From a bacterium (GTDB lineage: Bacteria; Actinomycetota; Thermoleophilia; Solirubrobacterales; Solirubrobacteraceae): a stretch of 45,418 nucleotides of DNA. Under the pieces are notes generated by a model. The model was not told the DNA's origin. It was given only the letters and a program-made list of their open reading frames with translations, and made no database searches. The position numbers and the translations under genes were made by a program. This document shows positions 14,771 to 23,584 of this stretch, in pieces. The stretch lies in contig JAJPKQ010000029.1 in the NCBI GenBank assembly GCA_021323635.1, positions 1 to 45,418 on the forward strand, written 5' to 3'. The first letter of the stretch is position 1. Each line of letters begins with the position of its first letter.

Positions 14771-16380
14771 CTGGAACCTCCTTGCTCGGGTCGGCGCGTA
14801 GCCGACATGTTGTCCGCCCCTGCCGGCGCGCCCTCGAGCGCCAGCAGCGAGGCGAGCTTGCGGGCTTCGATCTCCTCAAGCATGCCAACGGCCTCGCGGA
14901 TCTGCCCGCGCGCCTCCTGCGGCACATGCGGAGCGGAAAGCCGGTCGAACTTCGCGGCGACCGCGTCACTGCTCATCGGCCGCGTCAGGAAGCCTTCATA
15001 GTCACGGCGCTCGCGCTCGAGCACCCGCCCATTGCGCAAGTACAGGCGCACGCGCGCACTGTGGTGCGCGGGAAAGCGACTCGAGAGCGCGGTGTCGGGA
15101 TGCACGTGCACCCGGCGCATCAGCCGCTGGACGTCCTCCGCGGCGATCCGCTCGGCACGGTACTGCTCGGGCATGACCTGGCCGTCCAAAAGCGCAACCG
15201 CAAGCAGGTAGGGCAGCGAGTGGTCAGCCTCCTCCTTCGTGCGCACCAGGTGCTTGTCACCCTCCTCGCCACCGCCGATGATGTCGAAGGCAACCTGGAA
15301 GGTGTCGAGCTCGATGCGTCCGACCTCCGCAGCGCTCAGCCCGTGCTCCGCGCGCAGCTCGAGCAGCGCCTCAATCGCCGACTGAGAGTGGATCTCGGCA
15401 TTGTGCTTCTTTAGGATCGTGCGCGTCACCGCCTCGAGGTCCTCGCGCTGCCAATCGATCTCAAACGTGCCCGCGATCGACTCCATGAAGCCCTTGCTCC
15501 CCTCGAAGACCTCGCTCGGAGCGCTCACGCCGCGCATCGCAAGCAGCGTCGCCTGCGTCGCAGCTGCTGCCATGAACGGATAGGCGAGCCCCTTCCAGTT
15601 GGATAGCTCGCCGGTACGTGTGACACGGAGCGCGTTGAGTGCGGTGCCAGCGATCGCAAGCGCGTTGGCCGTGCGGTGCTCATCCAGGCCGAGCGCATTG
15701 GCGACGCCCGCTGCCACCGCGTAGGCGCCCTGCGTTGTGTGGTCGAAGCCCCGCGCGCGGACGGGCGCGACCTCGGAGAGTCGGCATTGCACCTGGTAGG
15801 CGACCGCAAGAGCGGTGATGAGCTCGGTGCCACTGGCGTGCGCGTACTCGCACGCCGCCAGCACCGGCGCGAAGTTGTCGCTGGGGTGGCAGGTCTCCCC
15901 CGGCGCCATGTAGGAGTCGTTGAAGTCGAGGTAGCGCACGAGCGCGCCGTTGTGGAGCGCGGCGCGATCGGGGGCCGAGCGACCGCCGCCGATCAGCGTG
16001 CAGAGCCGGGCTCCGCCAAGCTCCTTCACGTGCTCGTGGACCATCTGCGCAGGCTCCGCGCCGAGCGCACCCAGCGCGCAGCCCAGCGAGTCCAGCACTC
16101 GCAGCTTGAGCTGCTCGACCGCCTGCGCCGAAAGCTGACCGTAGCGCGCGCGCACGACGAAGCGCGCTAGACGCTGGACGTCGGTTGCGCGCCCGGGCCA
16201 GCCGCGCCGACGCGCACTGCGGCGGGCCGGGGGCGCAATTGGGTCCTGCGCGCACTCCGCTCGGCCGCGACCGGGCACAAGCCGTCGGAAGGCCGTGCGC
16301 GCGCGGCCGGCGCGAGCGGAAACGGATGCCGCGAGGCCCGTCGCGGTGGGAGCGGTGACTGCGGTCCAAGTGAGGCTCAT
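14767..16380 (-). CDS. MmgE/PrpD-family dehydratase/lyase-like protein
   Basis: A frame of 537 residues. From about residue 66 it matches MmgE/PrpD, the family of 2-methylcitrate dehydratase and cis-aconitate decarboxylase: LKLRVLDSLGCALGAL, HNGALVRYLDFNDSYM, ETCHPSDNFAPVLAA, TEL...AYQVQ, KKHNAEIHSQSAIEA, and DTALSSRFPAHHSARV. The first 65 residues are Arg/Ala-rich and unlike the family, so the real start may be downstream (a GTG lies near 16278). It is coupled to the ComA-like gene by an ATGA overlap. The substrate may be a sulfonated or phosphorylated hydroxyacid (inference). Confidence 0.82.
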   Translation of the reverse strand: MSLTWTAVTAPTATGLAASVSARAGRARTAFRRLVPGRGRAECAQDPIAPPARRSARRRGWPGRATDVQRLARFVVRARYGQLSAQAVEQLKLRVLDSLGCALGALGAEPAQMVHEHVKELGGARLCTLIGGGRSAPDRAALHNGALVRYLDFNDSYMAPGETCHPSDNFAPVLAACEYAHASGTELITALAVAYQVQCRLSEVAPVRARGFDHTTQGAYAVAAGVANALGLDEHRTANALAIAGTALNALRVTRTGELSNWKGLAYPFMAAAATQATLLAMRGVSAPSEVFEGSKGFMESIAGTFEIDWQREDLEAVTRTILKKHNAEIHSQSAIEALLELRAEHGLSAAEVGRIELDTFQVAFDIIGGGEEGDKHLVRTKEEADHSLPYLLAVALLDGQVMPEQYRAERIAAEDVQRLMRRVHVHPDTALSSRFPAHHSARVRLYLRNGRVLERERRDYEGFLTRPMSSDAVAAKFDRLSAPHVPQEARGQIREAVGMLEEIEARKLASLLALEGAPAGADNMSATRRPEQGGSR

Positions 16381-16490
16381 ACATCCCTAGCGCAGGAGGA
16401 CGGCGCCGTTATTACCTCTCGGCGAAGCAGCGATCGAGGTTGGTGCGACGGCGCGGACCGACCAGGCTCAGCAGGACGCTCCGCAGGCGG

Positions 16491-17083
16491 CTAGCGATCC
16501 GCATCGCGATGCGATGTGGTGCGGGCGAGGCGTGGCCGCAACCGGGCCCTCAGACGTCCGAACACGCCCTTCCGCGCCTCGCGCACGCGGCGGGGGCCAA
16601 GCAGCGCCTGGCAGCGCGGGACCATGCGCTTCCGCCGGCTTGCGACCTCGCGGCGCGCCCACACGAAGCCGTCGGGCTCCAGCTCCGCGATCACCTCCGA
16701 GCAGAGGCCCTTGCAGAGCCCCTCTGACGGGCTATGGGATGCGCAGTCGGCAAGTATCGCGTGGGCAAGCTTTCAGCGCACCGGCGCTCGCACGGCCCCA
16801 GCCGAAGGTCTCCTCGCTGCTGTGCGCGCGCAGCGCGAGGGGGCGGACGTCGGCGCCATCGAGGAGATACGCCTTCTACGCTGACACGCGGCTCGCGCCA
16901 GTGCCACCCGACGTAGTAGAGCTCCCGATCGCCTCCACTCCAGCGGCGTCCGCCCGCTGCCGCCTGCAGCGTGCCGCGCACAGCACTTGCCGAGGCGACC
17001 TCCGGCAGGCCCGGATCGACAGCGCCTGACGAGTCCCAATCTGTCTTTGCCGGATGTTCGGGCGTGTCATCTGTGAAGCGCAT
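16491..17083 (-). pseudogene. DUF6166-like gene broken by two frameshifts
   Basis: Read from an ATG at 17083 (MRFTDDTPEHP), the protein passes through ELYYVGWHWREPRVSVEGV, then needs a shift near 16865 to continue YLLDGADVRPLALRAHSSEETFGWG. A second shift near 16770 gives LAHAILADCASHSPSEG and VIAELEPDGFVWARREV. Joined, this resembles the DUF6166 pattern (FGWGYGG-like turn, LALAILAD, VIAELPPDGW). Either a decayed gene or two sequencing indels. The family name comes from pattern memory and is not certain. Confidence 0.5.
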
Positions 17084-17465
17084 ATGAACCTTGCGTCGGC
17101 GTCGCGCGGACGCTTGCGAATACCTCAGATGTGCAACTATTGCCGGTTGTGAGGGGCATGGTCGAGCACTCGCAGCAAGAAATCGTCAGGTCGAAGCGAG
17201 ATGACGCCTCAGCTCGCGGCGGTGCCTGCCGGCAGCGCGAGCCAGCGGGCGCACGTCACCGCGAGCTATCGCGGGGCACGGAGACACGGAAGATCGATTG
17301 AGAGAGTCTTGAGTCATGGCCTTGGGCGCGTCCCTGCGAGCACGGCTGCTGCGACGCGCGGTCTGGTAGCCGCTACCGCAGGCAACTGCGATAGCGAAGC
17401 GGCCGGGTGCTATCTGCGGCTGGCCGTAGAATTCTAGAGTCCGGCCCCACGCTGAAATGAGAGCC
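17084..17465. other. Non-coding region, 382 bases
   Basis: No gene or RNA is convincing here; the frames on both strands are low-complexity. It contains a 10-bp palindrome TAGAATTCTA (17427-17436) whose TAGAAT could be a -10 box for the small ORF at 17466, but no -35 is visible. Confidence 0.35.
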
Positions 17466-17567
17466 ATGGAGATCACGACCAACCATCTTCAGCAGGCCAT
17501 CGGCAAGCTGGCCGAGAGCACCGCTGTCTACCGTGCGTTTGGAGCCGGTGCGAGCGTGTGCAGATGA
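17466..17567 (+). CDS. Possible 33-residue upstream ORF
   Basis: An ATG with GAGAG upstream opens a 33-residue frame (MEITTNHLQQAIGKLAES...) whose stop overlaps the ATG of the nitronate monooxygenase gene by four bases, the arrangement used for translational coupling in this genome. It could be a real small protein, a leader that feeds ribosomes into the next gene (which lacks its own clear ribosome site), or a gene fragment. No homology is recognised. Confidence 0.35.
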   Translation: MEITTNHLQQAIGKLAESTAVYRAFGAGASVCR

Positions 17568-18553
17568 GCCTGCTCGAGCGCCTCGGCCTGGAGCTGCCGA
17601 TCGTTCAGGCCGGCCTCGGCGGCGGACTGTCGGGCGCTGAGCTGGCGGCGGCCGTCTCGCGAGCTGGCGGACTCGGCACCGTGGGGATCTTCAGCCCGGT
17701 GCGCTTTGTCGCCGAGTTGCGCCGTGCTCGCGCGCTTTCGCCAGGACGCCCGCTCGCCGCAAACCTCCTGATGCCTTTCGTGCGCCCTGCTCACGTCGCG
17801 GCGCTGATCTCCGCCGAAGTCGACGTTGCGATCTTCTTCTACGGCTTTAACCGAGCCGCCGTCGAGCGCCTGCACGCGGCCGGTGTGCTCGTGCTCCACC
17901 AGGTCGGCAACGAGGCTCAGGCGCGCCGTGCTCTCGCCGACGGTGCCGACGGCTTGATCGCCCAGGGCCTACAGGCCGGCGGGCACCTGCTGGCCGAGCT
18001 GGACACCTTTGCCTTCCTGCCACGGGCATGCGCGCTTGCCGAGGGCAAACCGGTGCTCGCTGCTGGCGGCATTCATGACGCGCAGGGCGTGCGTCGCGCG
18101 CTTGCGGCAGGCGCAGCAGGCGTCCTCTGCGGCACGCGCTTCCTGCTGACCGAGGAGTGCGCCGCGCATCCGCTCTACAAGCAGCGAGTGCTGGGCGCCG
18201 AGCGGACCATCGAGACGCTGCTGTTCAGCTTCGGCTGGTACGCGCGCCATCGCGTGGCGCCCAATGCAAGCACCGATCGCTGGTGCGCCGCCAGGGCCGC
18301 CGGGCCGCGCGCGGTGGCGTTGATGAACCGTCTGAGCGGGCCGCTGGGGCGCCGGATGCCGCTCTCGCTGCCTGCAGCGCGACTTCAGCTTCGATCGCTG
18401 CCGCTGTACTCGCCGGCACCCGCGCTTGCAGGTATGCCGGATCGCGTCGTCGACGTGACACCCCTCTACGCAGGCGAGAGCGCGCGTGCGATCCACGAGA
18501 TCCTCCCCGCCGCGGAGGCCGTTGCCGAGCTATCGCGTGGCGTGGGCTCCTGA
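17564..18553 (+). CDS. Nitronate monooxygenase/2-nitropropane dioxygenase-like protein
   Basis: A 329-residue FMN TIM-barrel protein from the ATG (MSLLERLG); GTG 17558 is two codons earlier. Family marks are LPIVQAGLGG, AAAVSRAGGLGTVG, ADGLIAQGLQAGGH, PVLAAGGIHD and GAAGVLCGTRFLLTEE. Nitronate monooxygenases oxidise alkyl nitronates; many relatives are enoyl-ACP reductase-like or uncharacterised. Residues after about 235 diverge. It is preceded by a coupled small ORF. Confidence 0.8.
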   Translation: MSLLERLGLELPIVQAGLGGGLSGAELAAAVSRAGGLGTVGIFSPVRFVAELRRARALSPGRPLAANLLMPFVRPAHVAALISAEVDVAIFFYGFNRAAVERLHAAGVLVLHQVGNEAQARRALADGADGLIAQGLQAGGHLLAELDTFAFLPRACALAEGKPVLAAGGIHDAQGVRRALAAGAAGVLCGTRFLLTEECAAHPLYKQRVLGAERTIETLLFSFGWYARHRVAPNASTDRWCAARAAGPRAVALMNRLSGPLGRRMPLSLPAARLQLRSLPLYSPAPALAGMPDRVVDVTPLYAGESARAIHEILPAAEAVAELSRGVGS

Positions 18554-18566
18554 GTCCGGGCCAGCG

Positions 18567-18941
18567 TCAGGCTGAGAGCGCGGCGTCGACCACCGCCTGG
18601 GCGCGCATCGGGATATCCGCCGGGATTCGAAAGCGTCTGGCCACGAAAGCCGGGTCCTGGAAGCTCACCCGGGTGCGTCCATCCGCCTCCCAGACGAGCA
18701 CGCGCAACGGCAAGTCGAGCGCCGCAAGCGGCTCTTGCAGCATCGCGGCAGTCCCGCCGCAGGGGTTCCCAAAGGTGAGCACGGTCGCCTCATGCATATC
18801 GAGGCCGGCACGCCTGGCGCCGTCGCGGTGGTCGATGCTTGCGAAGATGATCAGGTCGAGGTCGCTGATCGCGCGCTTCAGACGAGCAAGCGTCTCACCG
18901 AAGCTGTGCGGGCTCTCCCTGGTCAGGATGCCGTCGGCCAT
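18567..18941 (-). CDS. DUF302-domain protein
   Basis: A 124-residue protein covering one DUF302 domain: SFGETLARLKRAISDLDLIIFASIDH, TVLTFGNPCGGTAAMLQ, LDLPLRVLVWEADGRTRVSFQDP. I start at the inner Met (18941, MADGILTRESP); the upstream part of the frame runs into the neighbouring gene. DUF302 proteins have no settled function. It ends 13 bases from the convergent nitronate monooxygenase stop. Confidence 0.8.
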   Translation of the reverse strand: MADGILTRESPHSFGETLARLKRAISDLDLIIFASIDHRDGARRAGLDMHEATVLTFGNPCGGTAAMLQEPLAALDLPLRVLVWEADGRTRVSFQDPAFVARRFRIPADIPMRAQAVVDAALSA

Positions 18942-18948
18942 CGCTCGA

Positions 18949-19503
18949 TTATGCGGGAGCCGCGGAGCCGGCGTCGGTCGCAGCCTCCGGATAGACCACG
19001 GAGCCGTCACATTGGACCACGGCGAACGGCGTCAGCCGATGCGGAGTCGAATGCCCGTTGGAGGCGATATGGCACACCTCCCAGCCAAGAGCGAGCAAGC
19101 GATCGGCGATCAGGCGGCGGTGGCAGCGCCACCACAGCGCCTCTGCGCACATGATCGCGGTGCGCTGGCGGGTGGCGAGGTCGCACAGCTCGGCCAGCGC
19201 AGCTGAAAACTCCTCGCCGAGCGCATAGTCGGCGTAACCGCGAAAGGCGGCATTGCGCCAGGCTGAGTTCGGGGAATCTGGGCGCGCGTGGCGCCAGCCG
19301 CCCAACCCGGGAAGATGACGATATTCGATGCTCTCGGCAGGCAGCGACCGTGCCAGGGCATCCGCGGAGAAGTGTGGGTGGCGTGCCGACCGCGGCACCG
19401 TGCGCACGTCGCAGAGCAGCCCGATCTGATGCAGGTGGAGCAGGCCCACGAGCTTCTCCAGCGCGAGGGTGGAGTGTCCAATGCTCCAGAGGCGCTGTGA
19501 CAT
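18949..19503 (-). CDS. DUF488-family protein (long type)
   Basis: A 184-residue DUF488 protein of the larger branch: WSIGHSTLALEKLVGLL at the N-terminus, DVRTVPRSARHPHF, YRHLPGLGG, and the CAEALWWRCHRRLIAD motif with two cysteines. The start at 19503 puts IGHST at the usual place. It lies seven bases before the DUF302 gene, so the two are likely one transcript. Its activity is unknown. Confidence 0.82.
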   Translation of the reverse strand: MSQRLWSIGHSTLALEKLVGLLHLHQIGLLCDVRTVPRSARHPHFSADALARSLPAESIEYRHLPGLGGWRHARPDSPNSAWRNAAFRGYADYALGEEFSAALAELCDLATRQRTAIMCAEALWWRCHRRLIADRLLALGWEVCHIASNGHSTPHRLTPFAVVQCDGSVVYPEAATDAGSAAPA

Positions 19504-19611
19504 GCCCTCCATCCTTCCTGACGGGCGCACGCGGAGGCGAGCTGCGGGCGGGCGTGGTCATGAGCGCCCGAGGTAAGAGCGCCCGCTGCCAGGACGCTGA
19601 GGCCGTTAGCG

Positions 19612-20520
19612 ATGCCCGAGCTTCCAGAGGTCGAGGCAGCCAGGCGCGGTCTGGCCGCCACGGTGATCGGCCAGCGGATCGAGGCGGTCGAGATCACCTC
19701 CCCACGCTCGTTCGCCGTGCCCTCCCGTGCGGTTGGGGGCCTGCTCGTCGGGCACAGGATCGATCGCGTGCGACGGCGCGGTAAGCTGCTGATCGTCGAC
19801 CTCGACAGCCGTGCGCACCTGCTGATCCACCTGATGATGACCGGGCAGCTCGTGGTGGTCGAAGGCGGGCGGACGCTGTTTGCGGGTGGGCACCCCTCGC
19901 GCAGCCTGCTTGAGCCGATGCCCAACCAGACCACCCGCGCGCTCCTTCGGCTGGACGGCGACCTGCTCCTGTACTTCAACGACCCGCGCAAGCTCGGCCG
20001 CATCAGGCTGGTGGGCTCCAGCGCGCTTGCGACCGATCCGTTCCTGTGCACGCTCGGGCCCGAGCCGCTCGAGGACGCCTTCACGCTTGCCGGCTATCGG
20101 GCACAGCTGCTCCGCCACGCACGCGCCCCGGTCAAGGCGGTGATCCTCAACCAATCGGTCGTGGCGGGGATCGGCAACATCTACGCCGACGAGTCGCTGC
20201 ACCTTGCGCGGCTCCATCCCGCATGTCGGGCGGGCAGCCTCACGGCCGCGCAGTCGCGCCGCCTGCACGCCGCGATCCGCAGCGTGCTAAGGCACGGCAT
20301 CGAGTGCGGCGGGACGACCGTCGCCGCCAGCCGGAGCCGGCCCCGACGCGCAACCGGCTACCTGGAGCATGCCCGCGTGTTCGCGCGCGAAGGCCAGCCC
20401 TGTCCGCTCTGCGGCGCTCCGATCGAGCGCTTGCACGTCGCGGGGCGCACCTCGCGCATCTGTCCGCACTGCCAGCCTGCCTGCAGCCCAGCCGGCGCGG
20501 AGCTCCCCCGAGGCAGCTGA
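19612..20520 (+). CDS. mutM: Formamidopyrimidine-DNA glycosylase (Fpg/MutM)
   Basis: A 302-residue base-excision repair glycosylase/AP lyase. The mature Pro2 nucleophile and Glu3 are in MPELPEVE, the conserved lysine in RRRGKLL is K58, the helix-two-turn-helix includes GIGNIYADE, and the C-terminal zinc finger is CPLCG...ICPHCQ. It removes oxidised purines such as 8-oxoguanine. All key residues are intact. A weak ribosome site precedes the ATG. The last 20 residues are an extra tail. Confidence 0.93.
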   Translation: MPELPEVEAARRGLAATVIGQRIEAVEITSPRSFAVPSRAVGGLLVGHRIDRVRRRGKLLIVDLDSRAHLLIHLMMTGQLVVVEGGRTLFAGGHPSRSLLEPMPNQTTRALLRLDGDLLLYFNDPRKLGRIRLVGSSALATDPFLCTLGPEPLEDAFTLAGYRAQLLRHARAPVKAVILNQSVVAGIGNIYADESLHLARLHPACRAGSLTAAQSRRLHAAIRSVLRHGIECGGTTVAASRSRPRRATGYLEHARVFAREGQPCPLCGAPIERLHVAGRTSRICPHCQPACSPAGAELPRGS

Positions 20521-20750
20521 TGCGCCGGCAGGTAAGAGATCGCGCCAGCGCAGCACTGGAGCAATCATGAGCATCAGAGGGCCGCGTCCCGAGCGCGGCG
20601 GCCGGCTGCACCGCTCCCGTGAGAGCGCCAGAGGCTGGCCCCGGTGAGAGGTCGGCAAAGCACAGGCCGCGAGCACGGCTCGATCGCCTCGACCGTGACC
20701 AGCAGCGTTCCGGGAGCGAAGCTGGTGAGCCTGACAACAAGGAGGATGTA

Positions 20751-21989
20751 ATGAGCAAGCAGGCATTTGTGATCGTGGGCGCGAGCCTCGCCGGCGCAAA
20801 AGCCGCCGAGGAGCTGCGAGCGCAGGGCTTCGACGGGCGCGTCGTCCTGATCGGCGACGAGCCCGAGCGCCCTTACGAACGGCCGCCCCTGACCAAGGAC
20901 TACCTGCGCGGTGAGTCCCCGCGCGAGAAGGCCTACGTGCACGAGCAGGGCTTCTACACTGAGCAAGAGATCGAGCTGCAGACCGGCGTGAAGGTCACCG
21001 CAATCGACCCCGGCAGCACACGGATCTCGCTTGCCGACGGGCGCGAGCTTGCATATGACAGGCTCCTGTTGGCGACCGGCGCCGAGCCGCGGCGGATCTC
21101 GATTCCGGGCGCCGAGCTCGACAGCGTGTACTACCTGCGCACGCTCGAGGACTGCGACGTGCTTCGCGCTCGTATGGCGACCAGCGGCCGGGTGGCGGTT
21201 GTGGGTGCCGGCTGGATCGGCTCAGAGTTTGCCGCCTCTGCGCAAATGCGCGGTCTGGAGGTTACAGTCATCGACCCGCTGGCGCTGCCCCTCGAGCGGG
21301 TCTTCGGTGCCGAGATCGGCGCCTTCTACCGTGACGTCCACCGCGCGCACAACGTTGAGCTGCTCCTGGGCGAAGCGGTCGAGTCCTTCGAAGGCGCGGG
21401 TGCGGTCGAGCGCGTGCGCACCGCCACAGGCCGGACGGTCGAGTGCGACTTCGCGGTAGTCGCGGTTGGCGTCACGCCGCGCAGCGAGCTTGCATCCGCC
21501 GCCGGCCTCGCGGTCGAGAACGGGATCCTCGTCACCGATGGGCTCGAAACGACGGCACCGGGCGTGTTTGCCGCAGGCGATGTCGCAAATGCCTGGCACC
21601 CCTTCCTCTCGCAGCGCATCCGTGTCGAGCACTGGGCAAACGCCGCAGAGCAGGGAGCGGCCGCAGCACGGGCGATGCTCGGCCAGCCGACAAGCTACGA
21701 GCAGATCCCTTATTTCTTCTCGGATCAGTATGACGTCAGCATGGAGTACACCGGCTACGCGGCGAACTGGGAGAGGGTCGTGTTTCGTGGCAGGCCCGAA
21801 TCGGGCGAGTTCATCGCCTTCTGGCTGGCCGATGACCGCGTGCTTGCCGGCATGAACGTCAACGTCTGGGACGTCAACGAGCACATCCAGGCGCTGATCC
21901 GCTCGCGTGAGCAGGTCGACCGCGCAGCGCTCCTTGACACCGGGACACCACTCGAGGCGCTGCTCGGCGCACGATCCCCGAGAGGCTGA
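20751..21989 (+). CDS. FAD-dependent ferredoxin reductase (rhodocoxin reductase-like)
   Basis: A 412-residue pyridine nucleotide-disulphide oxidoreductase: the FAD Rossmann motif is VGASLAGAKAAEELR, the NAD one is VVGAGWIGSEFAA, and GVFAAGDVA binds the FAD pyrophosphate. The C-terminal reductase domain includes YFFSDQYD. An excellent AAGGAGG site sets the start at 20751. Such proteins pass electrons from NADH to ferredoxins serving P450s or dioxygenases. The transaldolase frame begins 11 bases later. Confidence 0.92.
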   Translation: MSKQAFVIVGASLAGAKAAEELRAQGFDGRVVLIGDEPERPYERPPLTKDYLRGESPREKAYVHEQGFYTEQEIELQTGVKVTAIDPGSTRISLADGRELAYDRLLLATGAEPRRISIPGAELDSVYYLRTLEDCDVLRARMATSGRVAVVGAGWIGSEFAASAQMRGLEVTVIDPLALPLERVFGAEIGAFYRDVHRAHNVELLLGEAVESFEGAGAVERVRTATGRTVECDFAVVAVGVTPRSELASAAGLAVENGILVTDGLETTAPGVFAAGDVANAWHPFLSQRIRVEHWANAAEQGAAAARAMLGQPTSYEQIPYFFSDQYDVSMEYTGYAANWERVVFRGRPESGEFIAFWLADDRVLAGMNVNVWDVNEHIQALIRSREQVDRAALLDTGTPLEALLGARSPRG

Positions 21990-22000
21990 GGGGCTGCCCG

Positions 22001-23116
22001 GTGGCCGCAAACCAGAGGCTCCGCGAGCTTCATGAGAGCGGCGTGTCGATCTGGCTTGACACGCTTTCGCGCGAGCTGCTGCAGGGCGGCAGATTCGCGG
22101 AGCTGATCGCCGACTACGCCGTGACCGGCGCCACCTCCAACCCTACGATCTTCGCGCGCGCGATCACACAGTCCGCCCACTACGACGATCAGCTGGCGTG
22201 CTTGCTTGCCGCTGGCCGCGAGGACCCCCGCGAGCTCTTCCTGGAGCTCGCGCTCGACGACGTGCGCGCTGCCGCCGATGAGCTCGCCGACGTCTAAGAT
22301 TGGAGCTCAGGACGTGACGGCTTCGTGTCGTTCGAGTGCACTCCCGACTTCGCGTATGACACCGACGCCACGATTACTCAGGCGAACGAGCTCTGGCGGC
22401 GCCTCGATCGCCCGAACGTGATGATCAAGGTGCCGGGGACCATTCCCGGCATTCGCGCGATCGAGGAGCTGACGCGCAGCGGAGTGAACGTGAACGTCAC
22501 GTTGCTCTTTGCGCTGGAGCGCCACGAGGCGGTCGCTGAGGCCTATCTGCGCGGACTCACCAGGCGTGCGGAGGAGGGCGGTCCGCTGGAGCACATCTGC
22601 TCGGTCGCCTCCTTCTTTCTCTCGCGCATCGACACCGAGGCTGACGCATTGCTGGACAGAAGCTCCCCACTGCGAGGACGCGCTGCAGTCGCGAGCGCCC
22701 GGGTCGCCTACCAGCACTACCTGCGGGACTTCTCTGGTGCACGCTGGGAGCGTCTTCGATCCCTGGGTGCGAGGCCACAGCGGCTGTTGTGGGCAAGCAC
22801 CGGCACGAAGGACCCCGCCTACTCGGACGTGCGCTATGTCGAGCAGCTGGTCGGCCCCGATGTCATCAGCACTATGCCCGAGCAGACGCTTGAAGCGTTT
22901 GCGGCCCACGGCGAGATCGCTCCCACCCTCGAGGCCGATCCCGCGCAGGCTGCGGCCGATCTCGCCGCGCTGCAGGCAGAGGGCATCGACCTGGCCAGCC
23001 TGACCGCGACGCTTGAGCACCGCGGAGTTGAGCTCTTCTGCGCCTCCTACCGCGATCTGCTCACCTGCCTCAATCGCAGGATCGAGGCGCTTGGCGGTGC
23101 GAGAAGAGAGGGCTGA
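22001..23116 (+). pseudogene. tal: Transaldolase interrupted by an in-frame TAA
   Basis: GTG 22001 opens a transaldolase (SIWLDTLSRELLQGG, VTGATSNPTIF). The frame stops at TAA 22295-22297 and the same frame resumes without a shift: DWSSGRDGFVSFECTPD, then the Schiff-base lysine in VMIKVPGT, NVNVTLLF, LLWASTGTK and the end at 23116. The stop replaces what is usually a Tyr codon (ADV-Y-D), so one base change (TAC or TAT to TAA) explains it. A lone sequencing error, a real nonsense mutation or readthrough are all possible. Apart from the stop, the full length of about 371 codons is intact. Confidence 0.85.
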
Positions 23117-23584
23117 GCGCTACCCGTGCACCGCTCGATCCAACCGACGCTGCGCCGCGCCAGAGGCGCTCCTTGTACTGCGTGACCTTGCCGAAGGCCA
23201 GGTCGAGCTGACGCTGCCGTCGATCGCGCCCGAGCCCGTCGCGGCCGGCGACGGTGGCCGCGCCGTTCGGCCGCGCTCGCATGAGTCGCCAGCGGCTCGC
23301 AGACATACATCGCTTCGGACCTCTGCGCGCAGCTGATCGACGCCTCGCTTCCTGACGTCGACGCGGTCGACCACAGCGCGATCTGCGATGCGGGTATGCG
23401 GTCTCCCACGAGACGTTGCTGTGCGCAGCCCGCGCGGCCGATGAGCCAGCGTGCCGACAGATCGAGAGCGCGCCAACGAGCGTATAAGCGCAGGGGTAAG
23501 AGATTGCGCGAGCGCGGCGCTAAAAGCTTTCGTGAGCCGGCCAACTCTTGTCCTTCCCGATTTGGATCGGCAGGCGCAGTGGCG
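23117..23584. other. Region before narG, with possible decayed coding sequence
   Basis: There is no intact gene. Joining two plus-strand frames across about 23393 gives SDLCAQLIDASLPDVDAVD, then HSAICDAG and AVSHETLLCAARAADEPACRQIE, ending in a stop near 23485. That looks protein-like (helical, regularly spaced Cys) but I cannot name a family. The stretch must also contain the narG promoter; no FNR-type site is obvious. Confidence 0.3.
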
